The notes beneath the pieces are model-generated. The model made no database searches, was not told the origin of the DNA, and saw only the letters and a program-made list of their open reading frames with translations. Shown here piece by piece: positions 1 to 9,334 of a stretch of 36,108 nucleotides of DNA; position 1 is the stretch's first letter; each line of letters starts with the position of its first letter. Both the position numbers and the translations under genes were made by a program. Where the stretch lies: assembly GCA_036897095.1 (NCBI GenBank), contig JAYMSP010001107.1, positions 1 through 36,108 on the forward strand, given 5' to 3'. This DNA is from Plantago elongata. Lineage: Eukaryota > Streptophyta > Magnoliopsida > Lamiales > Plantaginaceae.

Positions 1-1
1 C

Positions 2-556
2 AAGATACTATATGAAGAGGCTGCTAATGACCAGATAGAGGATTGCCCCTCATCTTTCATTCTGGGAGACATCAGGACCCGACATTTGTTTGAGCACTAC
101 AATGTGCTCGCCAGCATCTTGCATAGATGCTTGGACGGGAACAAAGGATGCATTGACAAAATCAGTATGGAGAGATGGATGATAATGACCATTCTCCAAA
201 AGGAGCTGAAGAACATAGACAACCTCTTTAATTCAGGGAAGTATCTGTTCATGAAATTTGTGAACATGGTCAATGAGTTTGAGCCCAACATTCACTATGG
301 CCTGAAGATTTGCTACATTTTAGAGAAATGTGGAGTTTCTCTCAGAGAGCACAAGGAAATCTCTGTGACCAACTCTATTTATAGACATGCATATGAGGAT
401 GCCTTGAAGCAAGAAGCAATGGATGAGTTGGTTGCTCAGAGCGAAGGTGTACCGGAGGAAGATGTACAAGTTGAGGTCCCAATTGTTAAGAATCCAAGGA
501 CCAACAAACCTAGGTCTTGGAAGAGGATTCATCTTGTGATTGAAGAAAATCCTTAA
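2..556 (+). pseudogene. Element A ORF3, head domain (5' end outside window)
   Basis: The frame is open from base 2 to the TAA at 554-556 (184 codons), and the start lies upstream of the window. The protein is closely related to the B segment at 7048-7791 and the C segment at 22019-22759. Shared landmarks are RxRHLF, a Cys/Leu-rich helix with LHRC, SLERWMIM-like and GKYxFMKF motifs, and HYGLKICYxLEKCGV. The arrangement (hydrophobic helices, a WMI block, then a short YG...LxKxCGV block) resembles the 'putative plant transposon protein' family common beside plant LTR elements, but I rate the match as weak. No enzymatic motif is visible, so the function is unknown. The stop at 556 is probably a lesion, because B continues past this point. 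Confidence 0.6.
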
Positions 557-1069
557 CCAGAAAGGGCAACTCAGGAAGTTGAAGCCCAGAGACCCCTTCC
601 AGCTCAGATAGGAGATCCTTGAGCTTAGGCCACATGCTAGAGGTTTCTGTAAGTGAGCACAATTTGATCGATGAATCAGTACCAAACCTCAATATGGAGT
701 CTGATGATGATTATGTGCCACTTCTTCTTGCTATCAAAAGATCAAGAAAAGAAACTCATGGTGGACCCTCTAGCTCAACTTCACTGCCTCAAAAAGCAAA
801 GGTTGTAGAGGATGTAATCCCAGAAAAGGCAGGTGAAGAAGTCACACACCAACATGATGAAGAGGTTTTGGTTAATCTTGACAGATTGGTGGAAGATGTT
901 GACATTGCTTCCACAATCCAGTTGCCAACAAACTTCATTGCTGAAGAAATTCCTGCAGGTGCCTCAAACTTCTGAGACGGGAACTCAGAATGTTGAAGCA
1001 GAGGAAAGGTTCGAAGTAACAGAAACTTCAAGACATGGAATGGAAGCTAAATTGCCTGAGGAATCACAT
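557..1069 (+). pseudogene. Element A ORF3, acidic linker and first exon end
   Basis: This segment continues ORF3 after the stop at 556. Between about 619 and 975 one frame is open and reads as a low-complexity, Asp/Glu- and Ser-rich linker with the landmark DESVPNLN, matched by DESVPDFN in B (about 8005-8030) and by DNSVPTIKDF in C (about 22755). The block VEDVDIASTIQLPTNFIAEE at about 890-950 is shared with B and C. A shift then moves the frame to the one that ends at the predicted donor at 1070 (codons for ...PEESH). Regular structure is unlikely and no catalytic motif is visible. At least one stop and one frameshift make this copy non-functional. Confidence 0.55.
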
Positions 1070-1950
1070 GTAGTAAAAGTGGTTTATATCTAACTTGTTA
1101 AACATGTTTATGCTTAACTTGTTACTCATAAGCTTCGATTGTTACAGGCTTTCATGTAGACCACATAGTTGGGGGAAGACATTTCACCCGCCCCTCTTAT
1201 TGGAGAAGAGGTTCCTTCAACCTCTACTATACAAGAAACACAGCCTGATGTGCAGATAACAAATTGTCTCTGAAAAGAAACAATTTTATACTTAGAAAGT
1301 TCTTGTATGTATATAACTCCAAGTGTCTTGGAATAGGCAACATCTGAGAATGAAGCAGAAGTGGTAGAAATACCACAAGTCAAAGAGAACCCAGAGGATG
1401 CAAAGCCTTATGAAGAAATTGCTCCTGAGCCTTCTGTAGGGGAGGTATGTAAAACATGACAATTATCTTTCTGAATCTCTAGAACACATTTCAAACTTCT
1501 TAACCAAACTTCTTCTTGGAATAGGTTTCTACTGAAGAAAAGGTAGCTAAGGAACCACTGGAAACCTCCGCAACACCTGTGGAGATAGACCAAGCAACAA
1601 TTGCCAAGTCTCCAGAAAGGATGCCAGAAGCCACTCAGGTTTCTGAAAGATAAGTCTCTGAGCTTCCTAACTTGGAAGTAAGTGAATTGTCAGAACTTCT
1701 TATCTTTCACATCTTTCTGCAATCAATCTCTAAGTTTGGTTTTTTGTTCTCAGGCTCGAGAAGAAAGAATGGAATTAGAGGAATCTGTCACTCCTCTGGC
1801 CCCAGTATCTGAAGCACCAATTTCTCCAGAAGTACAAGTAGACGAGCCTAGTGTTGACACACATGTATGCTGAGAAACTTATAACTTCTCTCAAACTTAG
1901 ATAATTGCAAGTTAGTTTGAACAAAACTGACTTGAAACCATTTCTTTCAG
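1070..1950 (+). other. Element A five-intron array inside ORF3
   Basis: Five intron-like segments lie at 1070-1147, 1256-1336, 1445-1524, 1678-1753 and 1865-1950 (78, 81, 80, 76 and 86 nt). Four start with GT (gtagta, gtatgt, gtaagt, gtatgc); the second starts with AT where B and C have GT. All end in AG after a T-rich stretch. The exons between them are 108, 108, 153 and 111 nt, all multiples of three, and read in phase 0. Exons 5 and 6 begin with codons for Ala-(Gln/Arg)-Glu-(Glu/Ile). Intron 1 has an in-frame TAA, so unspliced translation would stop there. Matching introns sit at the same places in B and C. Exon 2 here carries in-frame stops and exon 4 has one TAA. Confidence 0.7.
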
Positions 1951-2936
1951 GCTCAAGAAATACCAGTAATCATAATCGATGTAGGAGCCCCACTCAATGT
2001 GAAGTAAATCTTTCAATCAATCACTCTGCGACGACACCTCAAATGCTTTAGGCAATGGCGAAAGCTCAGAAAAGCTGATCTTGCAGAGCTCGCCAAAGTG
2101 ATTGACAACCTAGAAAGGAAAGCAAGAGCTTTTGATCTGGAGAACTACATACATGCTACATTTCCAGAGTTCTCCTTTCACCAATTGTTGGATAAAGATA
2201 GTGGTTTCTATATTTGCAAAAAGCTTATGGACGCCTTCAAAGAAGTTGATGAAGCGACCAAGCAGGAAATGGCACTAAATCCCATGCTACCCCAGACACT
2301 CAAGGTATATCCTTCAGAACAGGAGGAAGTAAATGGCGGCGGATTACATTTCCTGAAATCATAAACTTGATATCCGATGAAGAGGAAGAGATCGGTGAAA
2401 ATGAAGTGGAAGACTCCTCTAAGAATCGTTCAGAACGAGGTGATGGTGATGACAATGATCACTCAGATAATGATAATGATGGTCCACCAGGGACGGGTGG
2501 AATGGGATAAGGAGAAGCCAGAACGGGTACTCCAACTGCTGAGGATTCTACTAAGTGGTATCCACCAACACCAAATCAATAACCACCCCCAGCTAATCAA
2601 GATGGTCAAACCCAGCAGGATCAACAACGAGATCAACAAGTCGATCCCTCTGAAGAACTAAAGTCTATTGAAGCAAGAGTCGCAAGACTCAGAGAGCTGT
2701 TGGAGGAAGAGACCAAGCTTAGTCCAGAGTATCAAAGTCTAATTGATGCAAAACAAGCCCAGTTGCTGACAATTAAGGCAGAGAATCTCAAGGAAAAAGC
2801 ACTCCTTGAAGAAAACCTAAAACTGAAGAAAGAAATCGAAGTCACGATTGCAAAGTTGGACACTCTGGTGACTGATGATACTAAGCAAGATGCTAATGCT
2901 ACATCAGATAGACTAACTGAGCCATCTTAGAAAGCC
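1951..2936 (+). pseudogene. Element A ORF3, middle part with coiled coil
   Basis: The last exon begins with gctcaagaa at 1951 and is open except for a TAA at about 2005. It encodes a basic helix (LRKADLAELAKVIDN), the block RAFDLENYIHA, and the landmark YPSEQEEVNG near 2310-2340, all shared with B and C. A frameshift near 2340-2380 leads into an acidic Asp/Glu/Asn run, then a Gln/Pro-rich stretch. From about 2660 to 2900 the frame is rich in Leu, Lys and Glu with heptad-like spacing, which suggests a coiled coil (oligomerisation is inference). The corresponding B region is 9335-10368. No catalytic motif is visible and the function is unknown. Several lesions make it a pseudogene. Confidence 0.6.
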
Positions 2937-3962
2937 AGCATCAAGGGTAAAGAGACAATAAATGCTGATCCTGCTCACAACGATCATATCTCATTAAGCA
3001 CTGTTGATGAAGAAGGAACACATGGAATGGAACCAGGTAAGGACAAGATGCTTTTATCTCATCTGAAGAGATCACTTCTTGCTCCATATATCTTCTCCAC
3101 TCCAGCTTTAAATTCCAGAGATGGAAAGTACCTTGGAAGAAGCACGGTGTTTAAAGTGCTTAGAGATGGCCTAGTTGTTGAAGATTCCCAGGTACTTCAA
3201 TATGTACCTACTTACCTTAAGCCAATTGCTAAACTCTTACTGCATAGAGCCACTAGCATAGCATTGTCTCAGAGATGAAGACTGCAACAACGCCAACATG
3301 GTACTTGAAGAAACTCAATTTGCCATTATGAAGATGGAAACTATCTTGCGTCCAGTGGAAGAGCTAAACCAAAAGGAGTAGTCACTCCTTCAAGAAATGA
3401 GAGCTCAGAAAGGAAGTTCAGAAGCTAGTTTAAGTACACAATAACTTGCAGCAGAACTTTGAGTCTCTATCTCACTCTTACCTTAGTTTGAGTCAGTCAC
3501 TCATGACTATGCGGGAAGAGAGAACTACCCAGAAAGGTAGATGACGAAAGAGAAAACGAGTCCCCTCCACAAGTCAAGTTCCAGAGCAGGGCATGCCTTA
3601 TGAAGAACCAAGAACAAGGGTTTAAAGTCGAATAACTAGGGGTTCCAAGGCCCTTGTTATATCTGAAGGAATTAAGCATTCTGAAGAAGTAGAAAAAAAA
3701 GAAGGAGAAATTAAGGATAAGGAGGAAACTTGTAAGTCTCCAATCAGGAACATCAATGGTGATGATGGAGACGATGAGACTGACAGAGATGAGCATCCAC
3801 TTCACATGAAGAGAAGAAGAGTGGAAGCCTATCTGAACCTCCTCTAGCTGTAAATACAAGAGTTGCCAGAACTCCTTCTGGAAACACCAGGTCAAATCAA
3901 GGTGGATCTTCCAGCAAAAACCCAGAAATCAAGTAGAACTGAAGAAAGGGCAGAATAGAAGA
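2937..3962 (+). pseudogene. Element A ORF3, decayed region with LAPYIF motif
   Basis: An open stretch at 3027-3278 carries the landmark SHLKRSLLAPYIFS, matched by B (about 10443-10490) and C (about 26110-26150), followed by RDGKYLGRSTVF. Beyond 3278 the frame is broken by many stops, but similarity to C (26248-26880) and to the inverted fragment D (16790-17653) can be followed: a helical block with RDEDCNNAN, then a basic patch (lysine/arginine with a possible nuclear-localisation role, inference), then an Asp-rich block and APSGN-like Ser/Thr linkers. A long minus-strand reading frame over 3497-3895 is a shadow of this segment. Confidence 0.5.
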
Positions 3963-4655
3963 ATGTGTAGGAACATGCAGTTTGGCATAGCTCAAGAGAA
4001 AGAACAAGAAGAGAGACCAGCTGTTGCTCAGATTGAGTATTTCAAGACTAATGACAGCCAATCATCCTACAGATGCACACATCTCCAGAATGGATACTGG
4101 ATTCTTGAGCTACAACATTTACTAGTAAACAAGAAGTTTCCAGATTTTATCTACATGCAAATGATGGCATGGAGAATAAACAAGCCTACTCTGCTTAATC
4201 CGAAGAATACTCACAAGTGGCTTGATTTTAAGGTTCATAAAAGGACTGAGGCTATGAATAAGCCATTGGATGATATTTGTCCTTATCCAAAGCCAAATGA
4301 GGTACACAAAACTAGAAAGCTAGATGGTACTCTCAGCAAACAGAACAAATTAGGCGTTGAAACCTATGAGTCATTTTACATGACAAGGGATCAATATCTG
4401 GATGACATTGCATACTATGGAGAAATTAACAAGTATTTTGAGTTGTCCTTGCTGCAGATCAACCATGCTTGGGTATGGGGAAAGTACTTGTGGATCATGA
4501 ACTTCATCAGGTTTAAAAGAGACTATCTGGAAAAGCATGAAGACCCTAACAAAGTTTACAAAGAGATTTGTGACTTATCCGGAAAGACAGAGCTCTCTGT
4601 CAAAAGGCTACTTTATGAATATGCTGAAGACTGCAGGAGGGTTGATTCTCATTGA
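3963..4655 (+). pseudogene. Element A ORF3, conserved C-terminal domain of unknown function
   Basis: A 230-codon open stretch is the best-preserved part of element A. Landmarks: YFKTNDSQSSYRC, HLQNGYWILELQHLL, PNEVHKTRKLDGT, KLGVETYESFYMTRDQYLDD, and a closing YEYAED. C matches it with VHKVPKLLGTG, KLGVLPHESYYMTKDEY and DYVID (27321-27710). The stop codons of A (TGA 4653-4655), C (TAA 27708-27710) and the B remnant (TGA about 14936) align, so this is the true end of ORF3. I do not recognise the fold. It is rich in Trp, Tyr and Lys, and no metal-binding or catalytic set is evident. The ATG at 3963 need not be a real start, since upstream homology continues. Confidence 0.65.
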
Positions 4656-5037
4656 TCCAGAAGATGTTAAAGAAGATGAAGATGCTGAAGAACTTAAAGT
4701 TTCTGAACCTAAGTTATTTTTGAAGACTTGAAGACTAGTTCATTAGGATGCTTACCTGGAGCTTGGACTCTCCTGTTGTCCAAATTTACTAAGTATTTTG
4801 TAATGCTGCTGACTGTAATTTATTGTAATACATTTGTGAAAATTATCTTATAATCTGTAATATTCTTTCTGTATATCATACTCTCAGAAATCATATATAA
4901 GAATATAACTGATAAGCAAAGATCACTTCTTGTGATTTGGTTGATGTTTACTTTCTGCACTTAATTTATCTGATTGAATATCGTTTGTAATAGGAATTTA
5001 AGATAGTCATGGTTGACTGATCAAAAAGGGGGAAATT
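4656..5037 (+). other. Element A noncoding 3' tail with conserved hairpin and PPT
   Basis: This noncoding stretch lies between the ORF3 stop and the LTR. It holds two blocks kept in sister elements: one around 4751-4785 (cttggagcttggactctcc) shared with B near 15016 and C near 27800, and one at about 4916-4985 nearly identical to B 15179-15247. The second contains a small hairpin, atcac-ttcttg-tgat (4922-4936). The tail ends in the polypurine tract aaaaagggggaaat (5024-5037), which primes plus-strand DNA in LTR elements. Confidence 0.65.
5024..5037 (+). promoter_or_regulatory. Polypurine tract of element A
   Basis: The run aaaaagggggaaat abuts the TG of LTR L1 at 5038. The equivalent in B is aaaaaagggagaaatt at 15325-15340. 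Position and composition are as expected for plus-strand priming. Confidence 0.75.
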
Positions 5038-6454
5038 TGTTAGGAATATCTGTTAGTATTTTTGATCAATCACCATGTAACTTATCTTTAGTACAGATAG
5101 GTGACTAGTACTCTTAGTTCACTTGAACATTGTAAAAGAGGAAATACTTAGTATGTTAGTCTAGTTAAACTTGTAATAGGATTATAAGGTCTCTAAATGT
5201 AATTTTTATATTTTGAGAAGGCCATGAAGAAGGATCTTAACAATGGAATTTAATCGAAGATTTGAAGTCTGATGATTACGCAAGTTTGATGAAGACATAA
5301 AGGAGTAATCTCCTCAGAAAGACTGTGTTCAGAAAGCCTTTGTATAGTGCATTTAACACATTACACCTCTCTAGAGATATGTCATTATCGAGTCAAGGAG
5401 CATGCTAGTTTTCAGAAAGACACATGTGTCCGTTAAGACTACAGGACAACAAATATTACATTGTATTAATTACATCGACTAAAAAGTCATTCCAACAAGC
5501 CTTCTCTGAAAAATGAGATAGTGACTTCTGAGTACTTATTTCAAGATATCAACGGATTGAATTCTAAGAAGCTCTAACAGATACTATTCGAACGACTCTC
5601 AAATTCATCTATAAATATAAATACTTAGAAGCTTAGAAATACACACACAAACTACGCTCATACTTTCATATCAAGCAAGTATTCTCTTAAGCATTCATAC
5701 TACAATTCTTCGGGCTTACAGTTGCGACCATAAAGCTCGAAGAATTACTAGTAGTTCTAAGTGTCTTGAACCTTAGCAAGAGCTTGATTATCTGTGAAAG
5801 AGTTGAACACTCAGATACCCGTGCTGAAGTTCATTCTCCAGAACCGATTTCAACACTTGGGTCAGAAAGGAGAATTCTACCATATACTGAACAAGTATAT
5901 TAAGTAGTGTTATCTCCTCCAGCTCTCTGTTATAATAGCCTGACAGTCACCATACAACCAACACCATCAAGGTGTGGAGTACAAGAAGTACTTGGTTTGG
6001 GAAATCATGGAAAAGCTCCAAGGTTATCTTGAGTACAAGAAGTACTTGGCTTTAGAAGCTAGGGAACAACTCAGGGGGAACATTTGTTGGGAACCATTTG
6101 TTTGTAGGGATCTTAGAATAGGATACATTGTAAGGACAACTCAATTATTTGTTCTAGTGAATTCCAGGTCTCAGAAAGGCCGAAGTTAAATAGTTGGAGG
6201 ATTACGCCCTCTCCAGATACCACTATAAGTTGTTTTGTTATTTACTTATTGCATTTACATTCCAACATCACACACACACGTCATTACTGCAAGGCACATT
6301 TACGTTTATCTATCGCTTAAAATCTTCCGCTCTCTGAATCTAAGTATCATAAACCCCCAAGGTTTATGAGAAAGACTGTTTATCAACAAAAGTTTGAAAA
6401 GACTATTCACCCCCCTCCCTATAGTATTTTCCTTTATCGTTATCTGAACCAACA
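5038..6454 (+). repeat. LTR L1 (3' LTR of element A, 1417 bp)
   Basis: It begins TGTTAGGAATATC and ends ...ccaaca, giving TG...CA ends, and follows a polypurine tract. It aligns along its length with L2 (15341-16789), L3 (20181-21613) and L4 (34743 to the window end). It holds a TATA box (5610-5617), a 12-nt palindrome gacacatgtgtc (5419-5430), a twice-occurring gagtacaagaagtacttgg block (about 5977-6049) and a C-tract (6410-6415) shortly before its 3' end. The short open frames at 5974-6189 and 6366-6569 are not genes. What follows at 6455 is unrelated sequence without a PBS, so L1 is a 3' LTR, not the 5' LTR of B. Confidence 0.85.
5610..5617 (+). promoter_or_regulatory. TATA box of LTR L1
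   Basis: tataaata about 570 bp into the LTR, at the same place in L2 (15904-15911), L3 (20754-20761) and L4 (35318-35325). It sets the likely U3/R border. Confidence 0.65.
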
Positions 6455-6993
6455 GTTAGGCACCCTTTGGGGAATTTGTCTGGCTGGAGTACTCCCTTAT
6501 GTTATGTTACCCATTTTTATGGGATTATATTTATGTTATGTGAGCCGACCTCTGTGCCACTGGACTTAAATTAGTGTCAATGGGATTATGCCTGATTGTG
6601 CTGAAATGTTATGTTTTATGCCATGCAACATTTGTATATATGTGATATTACTGAAGGTATGTGTATGTACTTTTAAATGACACGAATTTATCTGAGTGGA
6701 AGTGTCGGGAACTCACCCTTACTCCTTTTTTTCCAGTTGAGTAACTGACTACGGTTCTGAGGAATGTTGCTAGTGGTAGCAAGTCGGTCTAGAGCAGCTA
6801 GTAATGTTAGTAAATGTTTTGTAATTCATGATGGTTGTATTTAAGTCGAGGTTTCTAAAATTTTATTTATTGTCTTTGAGTTGTAGTTACTCTATTGTTG
6901 TACCACTCTTTTCAAAATGATTTATAAAATCGATGCTTCGTCTTGGCGTGAGCCCATCTCACGATAGACGGCCGGTCGTGCCAAATTATTTTT
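6455..6993 (+). repeat. Probable Ty3/gypsy (Tekay/Del-type) LTR 3' fragment
   Basis: This stretch is not related to the other LTRs here. Features typical of chromovirus LTR 3' halves are visible: a block gggaactcacccttactcc near 6708-6727, and the terminal block ccatctcacgatagacggcc (about 6954-6973) followed by ggtcgtgcca. A degenerate PBS-like ttggttttggggc follows at about 6993-7005 (expected ttggtatcagagc). The 5' part of this LTR is missing. It is probably the target that element A inserted into, since it starts exactly at the end of L1. The identification is from memory of the family's LTR ends and is moderate. Confidence 0.45.
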
Positions 6994-7047
6994 GGTTTTG
7001 GGGCATGATAAACTTAGTGGTGAAAATGCTTGCAAAAGCACACATTA

Positions 7048-8463
7048 AAAAGTTTCTAAGTGATGCTCCTAGTGGCTTGTCACCACTCGATGTTTTGGAA
7101 TTCTACAAAAGATCCAAAGTCTACACCAGGATTTTTAATGACGTTGAAGAAACGTTCATTAAGTCAAAGGTTCAAGGTACGGACATATACCTTGACTGTG
7201 ACAGTTTCTGCAAACTTTCCGTCTCAAAGAATCGTGGGAAAACTTTTGAAATCAACACGAGAGACAAGACTCTGAATGATAACGTCAAAGTTCTGTATGA
7301 AGAAGCTGCAAATGATAACATAGAAGACTATCCTTCCACATATATATTGGAAAATATCCGCAAAAGACATCTATTCAAACACTGGGATGTCTTGACTTGC
7401 TTGTTGCATCGATGCTTTGATGTTAACAAAGGAGGGATTGACCAGATAAGTCTAGAACGCTGGATGATAATGAGTATTCTACAGAAAGAACTGAATGATC
7501 GGGAAAACCTCTTCAATTGGGGGAAGTACACATTCATGAAGTTCATGAATCGGGTCAAAGGAATTTGAACCCAAGGTAGTCAAAGGTCGTGCTGATACCA
7601 AAGCAAATATGCACTATGGTTTGAAGATTTGCTACCTTCTGGAGAAGTGTGGAGTTGTGCTCAGAGAGCATTTGGATATCCCGGTTACCAATAGTATATA
7701 CAAACATTCTTATGAAGAGGCATTGGAAAAGGCTGCCAAGGACAAGTTGGTGGCACAGGGAGAAGGGGCTTCTGAGGAAGTACATGTTTAGGTCCAAGTA
7801 GCTAAGAAACCGAGGATGAAGAAACTAAGGACCAAAAAGAGTGTGCAAGTTTTACTTGTTGACACACATGACTCAGAAAAGGCCAAAGAAGTTTTTGAAG
7901 CCCAACAACCACTTTCTATCCAGAAATACTCCATCTCAGAAAGGAGATCTTTTAGCTTAGGAAAATTGTCAGAGCTGTCCGTGCATGATCATAATGACAT
8001 CGATGAGTCTGTCCCAGATTTCAATAGTGACTCCAATAATGACCTCCTACTCCAAGAGGTACTTAAGAGATGACAGATAGGGAGCCATGGCGGAGCCTCA
8101 AGCTCATCTCCTCTGATGAAAAGAGCTAAAGTTGCTGAGGATGCAACTAAGGAGAAGTCAGATGAAGTAGTCACACCCCAACAGGTAGATGAAGGCTTGG
8201 TGGTGAGTAATAGAGAGCTGGAAGATGCTGACGTTGCTTCCACACTCCAGTTGCCAACAAAATTTATTGCTGAAGAAATTCCTGCATCTGAGTAGGTTCC
8301 TCAACTCAATGAGAGGTATCAAACTGAGACGGGTACTTAGAATGATCAAATAGAGGAAATGTTCGAAGTACCAAAAACATCAAACAAAGATGTGGATGTT
8401 GATCAACAACAAAACACAGAATCTCCACAAATTCAAGAGGCCAATCTGTCTGAAGGCATTCAT
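7048..8463 (+). pseudogene. Element B ORF3, head domain and linker
   Basis: The head domain reads open from the segment FLSDAPSG (about 7048) through LEFYKRSK, VQGTDIYLDCDSFCKLS, RHLFKHW, SLERWMIMSIL and GKYTFMKFMN to 7568. Extra sequence relative to A reveals the N-terminal half of the domain. A one-base insertion near 7560 shifts the frame; it resumes with MHYGLKICYLLEKCGV and runs to a TAG at 7789-7791, then in the same frame on to 8073. The linker continues as GGASSSSPLMKRAK and then the DVASTLQLPTKFIAEE block up to the predicted donor at 8464. The domain resembles the 'putative plant transposon protein' family (moderate to weak). No enzymatic function can be assigned. Confidence 0.6.
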
Positions 8464-9334
8464 GTAGCAGAGTTGTTTATCTCTAAATTTCCAGCATTTT
8501 ATGTTAACTTGTTACTAATATACCTTCTTTGTTATAGGATAGTTTGGAATCATAAGCTCAGGGGGAAGAAAATTTTCCCACCCCTCTGAATGAAGAAGAG
8601 GTTCCTAAACCTCTACACATCAAGACTCAGAGCCTATGATACAGGTAGTCAATTATTTTTGAAAAAGAACTAATTTGGTTTTCAATTGTCATTTGTGTGT
8701 ACTTAACTTCTGTTGTTTCTATACAAGCTCTAACTAAGAAAGCAGTTGAAATGGTTGCCAGACCACAAGACCAAGTCATTCCAGAAGTCGAAAAGCCTTC
8801 TGAAGATTTAGTTCCTGAGCCTTCAATCGAGAAGGTAGGTAACACTGGAACAAACATCTTCATGTGAATAACTTGTGAATACAATGCTTAATCAAATGCA
8901 ATGTTTTCTTCTTATAGGCTCAATCTGAAGAAAATGTAGTGACCTCCCCATCACCAATGGAAATAGACAATGCCAAAAATGCAAAGTCACCAGAATGAAT
9001 TCCAGAGACCAGTTGGTTTCTGAGAGACATGATTCTGAGCTTCCAAATTTGGAAGTAAGTGACAACTCAGAACCTCATATCCTTCCAAAATCCTTTCCCT
9101 TACACAATTTCATAACTTGCATTTTTATTTTAATTCTCAGGCTTAAGCAGAAAGAAAGGTTGATGTGGAAGCAACTACTCCTCTCAACATTGTATATGAA
9201 CAGTCATTGCTCTAGAAGTTCAAATAGATGAGCCAATTATTTCTACAGAGGTATGCTTAAAAAGCTATGAACTTCATTTACTTAGATAACCCAAAAGTGG
9301 TTTGAATAAAACTAACTTGTACACTTTCTTTTAG
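8464..9334 (+). other. Element B five-intron array inside ORF3
   Basis: Introns at 8464-8537, 8645-8727, 8835-8917, 9055-9140 and 9251-9334 (74, 83, 83, 86 and 84 nt) match those of A and C one for one. All five begin GT (gtagca, gtagtc, gtaggt, gtaagt, gtatgc) and end AG. The exons are 107, 107, 137 and 110 nt; three are one short of a multiple of three or of the sister exon and the fourth is 16 nt shorter, so small deletions have broken this copy. Several exons still begin gctcaa or gcttaa. Confidence 0.65.

Larger units (their letters stand above)
1..6454 (+). mobile_element. LTR retroelement A (3' part): internal region plus 3' LTR
   Basis: This is the downstream part of a non-autonomous LTR retroelement; its 5' LTR and gag lie before the window. 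The visible internal region (1-5037) holds a long broken ORF3 with five intron-like segments, a noncoding 3' tail and a polypurine tract (aaaaaggggg) directly before the LTR at 5038. No protease, integrase, reverse transcriptase or RNase H motif is visible in the internal region. The same gene order recurs in B (6994-16789, split) and C (20181-27905). It is assigned to a Sirevirus-related copia derivative because C starts with an initiator-Met-tRNA PBS and a copia-type gag start; that lineage assignment is inference. Confidence 0.8.

Noticed and set aside
320..685. Long minus-strand open frame near the left border
   Set aside because: Shadow of the ORF3 head domain, which has homologues in B and C on the plus strand.
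1070..1950. CRISPR-like or simple tandem repeat array
   Set aside because: Unit lengths differ, units are coding with splice-site borders, and the organism is a plant.
3497..3895. 132-codon minus-strand open frame over element A
   Set aside because: It lies opposite ORF3 sequence whose plus-strand homology to C and D is clear, and it has no family resemblance.
5974..6189. Short open frame with a repeated peptide in LTR L1
   Set aside because: It falls in a direct repeat of the LTR and is broken in L2, L3 and L4, so no protein is supported.
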